Under the pieces are notes generated by a model that worked only from the letters and a program-made list of their open reading frames with translations, had not been told where the DNA came from and ran no database searches. Source: Arthrobacter sp. NicSoilB4 (GTDB lineage Bacteria; Actinomycetota; Actinomycetes; Actinomycetales; Micrococcaceae). From it: a DNA stretch of 64,000 nt. The DNA lies in assembly GCF_019977335.1 (NCBI RefSeq), contig NZ_AP024653.1, positions 3,348,001 through 3,412,000 of the forward strand, in the 5' to 3' direction. The position numbers and the translations under genes were made by a program. This document shows, in pieces, positions 57,755 to 64,000 of this stretch. Each line of letters begins with the position of its first letter. Position 1 is the first letter of the stretch.

Positions 57755-58768
57755 TTACGAGGCTTCCCGCCAGGGAGGGCCGCTAAGGGGTACCGGCGTT
57801 GAGCCCGAACCGGACAGCAGCGATCCTGAGCCTTGGGCGACCCGGCGTCCGCGGAGATATCCTGCGACCGTGGCTGCAAGGACGGCCACGGTGGCGCCTG
57901 CCCGGCGCAGACCGTCGGAGTCGGCACCGCGGGCCCAAGCCGACAGTGCGGAAAAGACTGCTCGGGGCAGGACCCTGCGCACGTAGCGCCGCTCGGGACC
58001 CAGCGCCCTTTTGTGTCCCACGATGTGGCTGACTTGGGCTTTGGACATACCCTCCGACCAGGAACGCTCCAGCATGTACCGAAAGGTTCCGCGCTGGACC
58101 GGAACATGGTGATGCACAAGCGCTGCCGGTTCGTACACTATGCGGGAGCCCGGGGAGCCAACAGCCGCCCGGATGCACATTTCGGTCTCTTCGCATCCCA
58201 GCGGTTTCGTTCCCTGGCGTCCAAGGGAAAGGTTGAAGCCGCCAACCTGCTGAAGCACCTGGAGGCGGAAGGACATGTTGGCGCCGATGACATTGCGCAC
58301 CTCAGAGGCCACCTTGGGCATGCCGCGGTGGCTGCATCCGACGATCCAGTCCAGTTCAGAGGCGAAGTAACCGGGCCGGCCGCCTTCCCACGCCGGCTCG
58401 ACCTTCCCACCAACTGCCAGGACGTCGGAGTCGTCGTAGAGCGCCGTCAGCTTTTCGAGCCAGTCGGGGGCTGCCACGGCGTCGTCGTCCAGGAACGCCA
58501 CAATCTCCGAGGTGGCCAGGCCAACGCCCGTGTTCCGCGCCCCGGAAAGCCCCTGCAACCCGGTGCTCTCCACCAGGGTGACGTCCTGAACGGCCGCCAC
58601 CAGCCGCTTGTAGAGGTCCTCGTTGTGGTCCACCACTACGATCACCTGATCGGGCTGAAGCGTCTGGGCGTGGACGGAGTCAATGACGTCCATCAGTAGT
58701 TCCCAGCGCTGCTCCGTGTAGGAGCAGATGACAACGGAGGCCGTGGGCCGGAAATTGAAGTCAAGCAT
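57755..58768 (-). CDS. Family 2 glycosyltransferase
   Basis: A 337-residue GT2/GT-A enzyme: TASVVICSYTEQRWELL, the DxD region FLDDDAVAAPDW, a GGKVEPAWEGGRPGYF stretch, an ANMSFR acceptor loop and the ED-type base in LGCEETEMCIR. This resembles rhamnosyl/galactofuranosyl-type transferases of actinobacterial polysaccharide clusters. The C-terminal 70 residues are more hydrophobic. ATG 58768 has a GGAAGGAGC site, and lies one base after the stop of the next GT gene, so they are an operon. Confidence 0.88.
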   Translation of the reverse strand: MLDFNFRPTASVVICSYTEQRWELLMDVIDSVHAQTLQPDQVIVVVDHNEDLYKRLVAAVQDVTLVESTGLQGLSGARNTGVGLATSEIVAFLDDDAVAAPDWLEKLTALYDDSDVLAVGGKVEPAWEGGRPGYFASELDWIVGCSHRGMPKVASEVRNVIGANMSFRLQVLQQVGGFNLSLGRQGTKPLGCEETEMCIRAAVGSPGSRIVYEPAALVHHHVPVQRGTFRYMLERSWSEGMSKAQVSHIVGHKRALGPERRYVRRVLPRAVFSALSAWARGADSDGLRRAGATVAVLAATVAGYLRGRRVAQGSGSLLSGSGSTPVPLSGPPWREAS

Positions 58769-58769
58769 C

Positions 58770-59705
58770 TTATGCTCCTTCCGCCAAGGTGAGCAGGCTG
58801 TGCGGATCCGTGGGCGTGCGGGCAAACCGGACATTCGGATAGGTGTACTTCACCCGTCGGAGGGCTTCGGGCCGTGCCCCCGCGGTCGGCGCTTCCCACT
58901 GCGTGCACTCCCGTGCCAGGGTGCGGAGGACCCGCCACCCATCGCGGAAGGTCTGCAGGTTCGAAACGCCGGAGATGCGGTCGAGTTCGAAGCTCGGCAC
59001 TTCCGCGATGCGGAGGCCGGCGCGGGCTGCCCTGACGATCAGCTCCGTCTCGATCTCGAAGCCGTCCGACTCCAGTTCGAGGAACTCAAGGCATTCCCGG
59101 CGGAGCGCGATATAGCCGTAGCAGAGGTCGGAGTAATTGCTCCTCAGAACGGTATTCGCCAACCCCGTCAGGACCCGGTTCCCGGTGTTCCGCAGCCAGG
59201 TCAGGTCCTCCGACCCGCCCCCGGTCACGTAGCGCGAGCCCTTGACGAAGTCGTAGTCATGCTGGAGTGGAGAAACGAACCAGCCGATTTCCTGCGGATC
59301 CATACTCCCGTCCGCGTCGAGCATCACGATGATGTCTCCCGACGCCGCTGCGAAGCCGGCACGGACGGCGATGCCCTTACCCTTGCGGGGTTCAGCCACC
59401 ACAACGACGTCGACCCGCAGTGCCCGGGCGACGTCGATTGTGTGGTCATGGGAGCGTCCGTCCACGATGACCACTTCATCCACATATGAAGGCATGCGCC
59501 GCAGAACCCAGGGCAAATTCATTTCTTCGTTAAGAGTCGGAATAACCACACTCACCGAAGCCCTCGGCGAGGCGACCATTCGCTCGGAGGGCGAATTAGA
59601 GACCAAATTTGGAATGGACAAAAGCCTCACCACTTCATGAAATTTCCGGACGTCGACGGCTTGGCCATCTGCGAATGAGAACCTAGCGGCCGAACTCAAA
59701 GACAT
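58770..59705 (-). CDS. Family 2 glycosyltransferase (dolichyl-phosphate mannose synthase-like)
   Basis: A ~311-residue GT2 enzyme. Residues ~50-270 have VSVVIPTLNEEMNL, EVVIVDGRSHDHTIDVA, KGKGIAVRAGFAAASGDIIVMLDADGSMDP (DxD) and a later FEIETELIVRAARAG. No C-terminal membrane helices are seen, so it resembles DPM1-type or polyprenyl-phosphate glycosyltransferases. The start is uncertain: ATG 59705 gives a 48-residue leader before the fold; ATG 59579 or TTG 59723 are alternatives. First gene of a two-gene operon. Confidence 0.82.
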   Translation of the reverse strand: MSLSSAARFSFADGQAVDVRKFHEVVRLLSIPNLVSNSPSERMVASPRASVSVVIPTLNEEMNLPWVLRRMPSYVDEVVIVDGRSHDHTIDVARALRVDVVVVAEPRKGKGIAVRAGFAAASGDIIVMLDADGSMDPQEIGWFVSPLQHDYDFVKGSRYVTGGGSEDLTWLRNTGNRVLTGLANTVLRSNYSDLCYGYIALRRECLEFLELESDGFEIETELIVRAARAGLRIAEVPSFELDRISGVSNLQTFRDGWRVLRTLARECTQWEAPTAGARPEALRRVKYTYPNVRFARTPTDPHSLLTLAEGA

Positions 59706-60415
59706 CTGCCGAACTATTAGCAATCCCGAACCCCAGCTGCCACTGGCGGCGGCCTTGCTTAGAGCCTAAAGTTCACCCAAAGTTGTGTCACGAGTGGCTA
59801 ATACTTGGTTGCTTGTTCAACTCGCCGCGCGACTCCCACACCTCTACTTGGGTCTATGGGGCGGCCTACTCGGGAACTGCGACTCGATCTTCAACGGTGT
59901 ACTCGTTAGGCAAGAATGGTGCCGATATTCGTTGAGTTTCAGCGCTTCTGTCCTGATATGGAAACGGTACGCCGCCCCGCTGGCATCGTCCAGAGCCGAC
60001 GCACCACAGCCAAAGCAGAGCTGCCAGGGAGCTGCACGTTCAGGGGGAAACGGGATCCTGGGCGCAGCGGCACCGACATCCCTGGCGCATATTGCGGATT
60101 CCACGTCGCCTCTTTGCCCGCCAAGAAAGACAGAAGAAGAAGCCAAAAATAGAAAAGCGTCCGTTTTGCTTCCGGAAAAGATTCGCCAGCTAAAAGCTAA
60201 TCCGGCGGCTCTCAAATCACGCTATGGTAACGGTGGTCAAACGCATACAAAGCGGTGTTCAGGATGAAAATACAGTCCACTGACTTAGTCGGAGCCGGGC
60301 AATGTCATTAGTGGCCCTGCACCCCTGAGCATGACTGGTGCAGGGCGGGACTTAAAACGGGAGCGGACGGCGGCAGGGAGTCCACGCCGTCGTCCGCCCC
60401 CGATCTGGCTGGCCG
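59706..60415. other. Long intergenic region without a convincing gene
   Basis: These ~710 bases separate the glycosyltransferase operon from the SDR gene. The part at about 60120-60300 is visibly richer in A+T than the window, with A-rich runs. Open frames here (59785-60267 plus; 59844-60215 minus) have no recognisable fold, no good ribosome sites and atypical composition. A hairpin at 60314-60346 ends the region. It may be a remnant of a former insertion. Confidence 0.5.
60314..60346 (-). terminator. 10-bp hairpin downstream of SDR gene
   Basis: GCCCTGCACC (60314-60323) and GGTGCAGGGC (60337-60346) pair perfectly around 13 bases, about 70 bases after the SDR stop. No T-run follows. It is a weak terminator candidate. 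Confidence 0.5.
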
Positions 60416-61195
60416 TCAGACCGCCGACCAGCCGCCGTCGGAGGCGAGGATGGCGCCGTTGACGTTGGTGCCGTCGTCGCTGAGCAGAAAGGTGATCGAG
60501 GCTGCCAGTTGTGCCGCGGTGGCGGGGGCGGGGATGTTCGCACCCATCAGCGGGCCGAGCCGCTCGGCGGCCAGCTGGGAACCCCAAGTTGCCTCGATGT
60601 TGGTGATGGTGGCACCCGGCGCCACGGCGTTGAAGCGCAGGCCCTTCGGCCCGTACATCACCGACGAATTCCGGGTCAGGCCGACGACGGCGTGCTTGGA
60701 CGCCGTGTACGCGGCGCCGGCGGCGGAACCGCGGAGGCCGGCCTCGGAGGCGACATTGACCACCGAGCCGGAACCGGCCTCAAGCATCAGCGGCACCACG
60801 GCGCGGGTCAGGCGCATGAGGGCGGTGACGTTGATCCGGAAGACCCGCTCCCAGGTGTCGTCGTCGACCTCATGGATCGGGGCGAAGTGGTCCATGATGC
60901 CCGCGACGTTCGCGAGGGCATCCACCCGGCCGCCCGCTGCAGCGACGACGGCGGCGACGGTCTCTTCGGTGGAGATGTCCCCGGCCACGGGGACCAGGTC
61001 CAGGCTCCCGTTCCCGGCCACCAGGGCGTCCAGCCGCTCGGAGCTGATGTCGGCCGCGACGACCTTGCCGCCCTCCTTGGCAACGCGCAGGGCCGTGGCC
61101 AGGCCAATGCCCGAACCGGCACCGGTGACGATGACCGTTTTGCCGGCGAAGCGGCCCGCGGTGATGGTTTCCTGCCATGAAGCTTCCGTGCCCAT
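60416..61195 (-). CDS. SDR family oxidoreductase
   Basis: A 259-residue classical [11 protein letters not shown] at 24-31, NVAGI for the NNAG motif, Ser of NVASEAGL and Y-x-x-x-K in AYTASKHAV. The residue after strand 2 (VVAADISSE) is Asp, so NAD(H) is likely. The open frame extends 185 codons upstream, but that part reads antisense to the TetR gene and the ATG at 61195 has a GGAAGGA site. The gene is divergent from a TetR regulator that surely controls it through the operator at 61237-61257. Substrate unknown. Confidence 0.92.
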   Translation of the reverse strand: MGTEASWQETITAGRFAGKTVIVTGAGSGIGLATALRVAKEGGKVVAADISSERLDALVAGNGSLDLVPVAGDISTEETVAAVVAAAGGRVDALANVAGIMDHFAPIHEVDDDTWERVFRINVTALMRLTRAVVPLMLEAGSGSVVNVASEAGLRGSAAGAAYTASKHAVVGLTRNSSVMYGPKGLRFNAVAPGATITNIEATWGSQLAAERLGPLMGANIPAPATAAQLAASITFLLSDDGTNVNGAILASDGGWSAV

Positions 61196-61236
61196 GATGT
61201 CCTTCCGAACGTTTCGAGATGCTGTCACTTTCCAGC

Positions 61237-61257
61237 TTATGACACGCTGTGTCATAA
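61237..61257. promoter_or_regulatory. TetR-type operator
   Basis: TTATGACAC (61237-61245) and its exact complement GTGTCATAA (61249-61257) are separated by GCT. This perfect 9-bp inverted repeat in a 69-base divergent spacer ends eight bases before the TetR start codon. It is a typical TetR-family site, probably repressing both genes. Confidence 0.85.
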
Positions 61258-61264
61258 TAAAAGG

Positions 61265-61885
61265 GTGAATACTGGTGGGATGCCTGCGCAAGACTTTGGA
61301 CCCGTCAACCTGCGTTCCTCCGGGCGTCCGGCGACCATCGATCCCGATGCCATCGCCGGCCTGGCGCTGCGGCTCTTCGCCGAGAACGGCTACGAACAGA
61401 CATCGATGGAGGACATCGCCCGCGCGGCGGGGATTGGGCGCAAGAGCCTGTACCGGTATTTCTCCAGCAAGGCCGACCTCATCTGGGGCGGCATGGAACC
61501 TGCCGTGCGGGCCTCCGGGCTGGTCCTGGAGGAGGCGCGCGTCCGGCGCGAGTCCGACGGCGACATCATGGCGGGATTGCGGGCCGCAGCCATCGCCGGA
61601 GTGGCGGTGATTCCCGACCTTGCGGTGTCGCGGGGTCGGCTGCGCCTGATCGCACACCATCCCGAACTGGCCAGCCGGAGCTACGGTTCCCTGGCGCCCC
61701 AGCGCGATCTGGCCCGGCAATATCTTGTGGACCGCGGGGTTCCTGAGCACGCTGCAGGCTATCTGTGTGCGGCGTATCTGGCTGCGACCTTTCAGGCGTG
61801 GATGCAGTGGGCTGCGGGCACGGACCCCGATCCCGTGCCCTATCTGCTGGCTGCCGTGGATGTGCTGCGGGTTCCTGGGGCCTGA
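61265..61885 (+). CDS. TetR family transcriptional regulator
   Basis: A 206-residue TetR protein. The DNA-binding domain (~20-70) has LRLFAENGYEQTSMEDIARAAGIGRKSLYRYFSSKADLI, and the remainder is a ligand-binding helical domain of the type with YLVDRGVPEHAAGYLCAAYL, as in the mycofactocin/TetR subgroup. It sits head-to-head with the SDR and so likely senses its substrate. GTG 61265 directly follows the operator; an ATG at 61280 is possible. Ligand unknown. Confidence 0.92.
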   Translation: MNTGGMPAQDFGPVNLRSSGRPATIDPDAIAGLALRLFAENGYEQTSMEDIARAAGIGRKSLYRYFSSKADLIWGGMEPAVRASGLVLEEARVRRESDGDIMAGLRAAAIAGVAVIPDLAVSRGRLRLIAHHPELASRSYGSLAPQRDLARQYLVDRGVPEHAAGYLCAAYLAATFQAWMQWAAGTDPDPVPYLLAAVDVLRVPGA

Positions 61886-61985
61886 CTTCCGGGCCCGCGG
61901 CGCCAGCGATGGTGCGCAGCGCCGGCTGTGGCATGGACCCGTCGAAGTGCGGAATCATTCCGCGGAGTGACATCCTGAGAGCATC

Positions 61986-62477
61986 ATGACCGCACACGAA
62001 GAGGCACACGACACGTCACCCGCCGGCCGCGAGACACGCGGCGACACAAGTCCGGCCGCGAACGGCACCGGGGCGAACGCTGCCGGGGAGGATGCGGGCT
62101 CGGCCCGGAGCCGCCACAGATTCTCGGCTTGGGCCCTGGGCGGCGGGACCGACCCGGACCCGCGGTTCACGCTCGCCAACGAGCGTACGTTCCTGGCCTG
62201 GATCCGGACCTCGCTGGCGCTGGTTGCCGGCGGCATCGCCGTCGAGGCCTTCACCGCGGAACTGTTCTCTCCGGAAATCCGCAAGACCGTCGCCGTGCTG
62301 TTGCTCCTGCTGGGGCTGGTGACCGGCGGCGGCTCGTTCTTCCGCTGGCTCAATGTGGAACGTGCCATGCGGCGCCAGTCTCCCCTCCCGGCGCCCCTGA
62401 TCGCCCCCATCCTGGCAGTCGGCGGCGCCCTCGTCGCCGCCGTGCTGATCGTCTTTGTGATCTGGCGGCCGGCCTAG
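61986..62477 (+). CDS. DUF202 family membrane protein (YidH-like)
   Basis: A 163-residue protein: ~50 polar residues rich in Ala/Gly/Thr, then the DUF202 core (PDPRFTLANERTFLAWIRTSLALVAGGIAVE) with three transmembrane helices. LANERTFLAWIRT is the signature. The E. coli homologues YidG/YidH have unknown function. The long N-terminus is disordered. It is followed after 2 bases by a second DUF202 gene, as in the yidH-yidG pair, so both are probably a hetero-complex. Confidence 0.87.
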   Translation: MTAHEEAHDTSPAGRETRGDTSPAANGTGANAAGEDAGSARSRHRFSAWALGGGTDPDPRFTLANERTFLAWIRTSLALVAGGIAVEAFTAELFSPEIRKTVAVLLLLLGLVTGGGSFFRWLNVERAMRRQSPLPAPLIAPILAVGGALVAAVLIVFVIWRPA

Positions 62478-62479
62478 CC

Positions 62480-62827
62480 ATGGCGCGCACCAGGCCGGCG
62501 GCGATCCACAACGACCCGGGGCTCCAGCCCGAACGGACTGACCTCGCCTGGCGGCGGACCTCATTGACGCTGGTCACGGCGGCCTGCATTTTTCTGCGCT
62601 GGATGCCCCACCACGGCTGGTTCGTGGCCACGCTTGTGGCGGCATCACTGATGGTCGCCCTGGGCATCGCCCTCACGCAGCGACGCCGCTACCACCGCGC
62701 CGCCAGCGGCATCGGCGGAGCGGCGATGACCGCGAACGTCAGGGCGACGGCAGCAATCGCCGGCAGCGTCGTGGCCCTCGCCGCACTGGGAATCTACACG
62801 GTGCTGCACCTGCCGCTGCAGCCCTAA
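62480..62827 (+). CDS. DUF202 family membrane protein (YidG-like)
   Basis: A 115-residue protein: LQPERTDLAWRRTSLTLVTAACIFLRW is the DUF202 signature (ERT-x-L-AW-x-RT), with three membrane helices at about 28-45, 50-68 and 88-110. ATG 62480 lies two bases after the preceding stop. It is the YidG-like partner of the first DUF202 gene. Function unknown. A dispersed 60-bp repeat begins six bases after its stop codon. Confidence 0.85.
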   Translation: MARTRPAAIHNDPGLQPERTDLAWRRTSLTLVTAACIFLRWMPHHGWFVATLVAASLMVALGIALTQRRRYHRAASGIGGAAMTANVRATAAIAGSVVALAALGIYTVLHLPLQP

Positions 62828-62832
62828 GGCAT

Positions 62833-62892
62833 CGGCTGCTCCACAACAGCCGTTTTGGGGGGTCTAAACGGCCGTTGTGGAGCAATCGATGG
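62833..62892. repeat. 60-bp dispersed inverted repeat, copy 2 (TGCTCCACAA element)
   Basis: CGGCTGCTCCACAA begins and TTGTGGAGCAATCGATGG ends this 60-base element. The arms (62837-62855 and 62866-62884) pair over 19 bases with one mismatch. Copy 1 is at 10287-10346 with the same length. It lies between the DUF202 stop and the stop of the convergent GH36 gene. Confidence 0.78.
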
Positions 62893-62896
62893 TGGG

Positions 62897-64000
62897 CTAG
62901 GCGGTGGTGACCTGCAGCAGCAGGGCGTGCTCCGGGTTGAGCACCGGCATGGGCAGTCCCACCTCGGCCAGGAAGCGGCCGCTCGCCGTGGCACCGGACT
63001 CGAGCCAGGCCGGGGGCTGGACCTGCGTGAACGTGCGGGCGTAATCGGCGTCGCCCGGAACCGGGAAGACCGCCTCCACCAGGTAGTCCGCGTCGGCGTG
63101 GAGGCCGGGGATGGCGATCCGGCCGGGCTGCTCCGCGGCTGAGGTGCGGGTGCTGACCAGGGTGAACAGTGCCGCCGTCGAGCCCGGCTCCCCGGAACCG
63201 CCGGCGGCCTTGCCGGCCGGGCCGGCCACCACACCGTGCAGCATCAGGGAATGGTCGGCCAGGTCCGCGCGGACCATCCGGCCCGAGTGGATCAGGCCGC
63301 GGTGCTCCTTGTAGATGCCGATGAACCGCTTGAGCTCCTCCCGCTGCACGCCCTCGACCTGCCGGACGTCCCATTCCATCCCGAAATGACCGAACAGGGC
63401 GGTGATGGCGCGGAAGGAGAGGTCGTGTGTGCGGGCGGTCGTGTGCGAGGTGGTGGGGCCGACGTGCCCGCCCACGAGTTCCGGCGGGACCACCAGCCCG
63501 GTCCAGCGCTGGATGCTCTGCCGTTCCAGGGCGTCGTTGCAGTCCGAGGCCCAGATCCGGTCCGTCCGTTCCAGGATGCCCAGGTCCACCCGGGCTCCGC
63601 CGGAGGAACAGCTTTCAATCTCGACGCCGGGATGCGCGGCCTTGAGCGCGTCGAAGAGCCGGTAGGCGGCGAGGGTCTGTTCGTGCACCGAGGCGCGGCC
63701 GGCGTGGCCGTGCTCCAGCAGGTCCCGGTTCTGGTCCCACTTGAGGTAGCTGATGTCATTCTCGCGCAGCAGCGCGTCCACACGGTCGTAAATGTACTGC
63801 CAGGCGTCCGGATTGACGAGATCAATGATGTGCTGGTGGCGCCATTCCAGCGGCAGCCGACCGCCGTCCTTGTAGCTCTGCACCGAGGGCCCGACAATCC
63901 ACTCCGGGTGCGCCCGCACGACGTCGGAGTCCAGGTTGACCATCTCCGGCTCCACCCACAGCCCGAACTCCATCCCGCGGGACGTCACGGCGTCGATCAG
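62897..64000 (-). CDS. Alpha-galactosidase, GH36 (5' truncated by window end)
   Basis: The frame runs to the window end; 367 codons are visible and roughly half of the ~700-residue enzyme is missing. Visible parts are the GH36 barrel and C-terminal domain: FGLWVEPEMVN, YLKWDQNRDL (the nucleophile Asp is the D of KWD), SCSSGGARVDLGIL and RTDRIWASDCNDALERQ (acid/base Asp). It hydrolyses alpha-1,6-galactosides such as melibiose or raffinose, probably in the cytosol. A GTG at 63988 is internal; the conserved region continues beyond 64000. Linked function to the galactonate operon is possible but not shown. Confidence 0.92.
   Translation of the reverse strand: MIDAVTSRGMEFGLWVEPEMVNLDSDVVRAHPEWIVGPSVQSYKDGGRLPLEWRHQHIIDLVNPDAWQYIYDRVDALLRENDISYLKWDQNRDLLEHGHAGRASVHEQTLAAYRLFDALKAAHPGVEIESCSSGGARVDLGILERTDRIWASDCNDALERQSIQRWTGLVVPPELVGGHVGPTTSHTTARTHDLSFRAITALFGHFGMEWDVRQVEGVQREELKRFIGIYKEHRGLIHSGRMVRADLADHSLMLHGVVAGPAGKAAGGSGEPGSTAALFTLVSTRTSAAEQPGRIAIPGLHADADYLVEAVFPVPGDADYARTFTQVQPPAWLESGATASGRFLAEVGLPMPVLNPEHALLLQVTTA

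Noticed and set aside
59785..60267. 160-codon plus-strand frame in the gap
   Set aside because: No ribosome site, mixed low-complexity composition and no recognisable domain; the opposite-strand frame at 59844-60215 is equally weak.
1..64000. Insertion sequences, prophage, integrase or toxin-antitoxin genes
   Set aside because: Looked for transposase (DDE), recombinase and typical TA pairs on both strands; none recognised.

Overview
The window is high-GC (about two thirds G+C by eye), densely coded DNA from an actinobacterium. The closest fit is the Arthrobacter/Pseudarthrobacter group of the Micrococcaceae. This rests on the crp-NUDIX-RidA-DUF4177-ponA-metallophosphoesterase block, three GAF-ANTAR regulators, the DUF202, DUF2630 and DUF6221 families, an ATPase-less sugar ABC importer and a GH15/GH1/GH36 carbohydrate repertoire. 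No insertion sequence, prophage, CRISPR array or rRNA is visible. One tRNA is present (Pro, anticodon CGG).

Layout. 1-6 kb: a partial Crp regulator, then a conserved actinobacterial core locus with the class A penicillin-binding protein PonA. 6.3-10 kb: a heterodimeric ABC exporter. 10.1-12.1 kb: tRNA-Pro, then the most striking feature, a 79-residue exported mini-protein with four perfect IGNWPDPM octapeptides, divergent from a 430-residue XRE-HTH/TPR regulator. 12-18.6 kb: purC-purD, a membrane-anchored Mo-cofactor oxidoreductase, an AnsA-type asparaginase and a short-chain dehydrogenase. 18.7-29.4 kb: mixed metabolic and stress genes (YegP-like, GH15, DUF72, App1, GH1, J-domain, Hsp20 with a MerR regulator, PAP2, a HEAT-repeat protein). 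29.4-37.7 kb: a seven-gene minus-strand sugar-acid operon (SBP, two permeases, dgoD, eda, PfkB kinase, manD) with a divergent GntR/FCD regulator. 37.8-46.5 kb: epimerase, UspA, a phosphoribosyltransferase-hydrolase fusion, GAF-ANTAR, esterases, a VOC protein and PfpI. 46.8-59.7 kb: a BcsA-like synthase with PilZ, CapA, LLM oxidoreductase, two more ANTAR regulators, a subtilase, FadD and two GT2 glycosyltransferases. 60-64 kb: an SDR/TetR pair around a clear operator, two DUF202 proteins and the 3' part of a GH36 alpha-galactosidase.

How the genes work together. The sugar-acid operon would import a sugar acid or oligomer, dehydrate galactonate (DgoD) and mannonate (ManD) to 2-keto-3-deoxy acids, phosphorylate them (PfkB kinase) and cleave them (Eda) to pyruvate and glyceraldehyde 3-phosphate, probably under GntR control. 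The 10.4-12.1 kb pair has the layout of an RRNPP-type peptide signalling system (exported pro-peptide plus HTH-TPR cytosolic receptor), but with a multi-copy precursor like yeast pro-alpha-factor instead of the single-copy precursors of Firmicutes. I know of no described actinobacterial system with this peptide. That is my main candidate for an undescribed system.

The intergenic DNA also carries at least three repeat families: GGGACATG/CATGTCCC arrays at 6.0 and 14.4 kb, a 60-bp TGCTCCACAA element at 10.3 and 62.8 kb, and a long perfect hairpin at 37.8 kb. A palindromic motif is shared upstream of three minus-strand genes.
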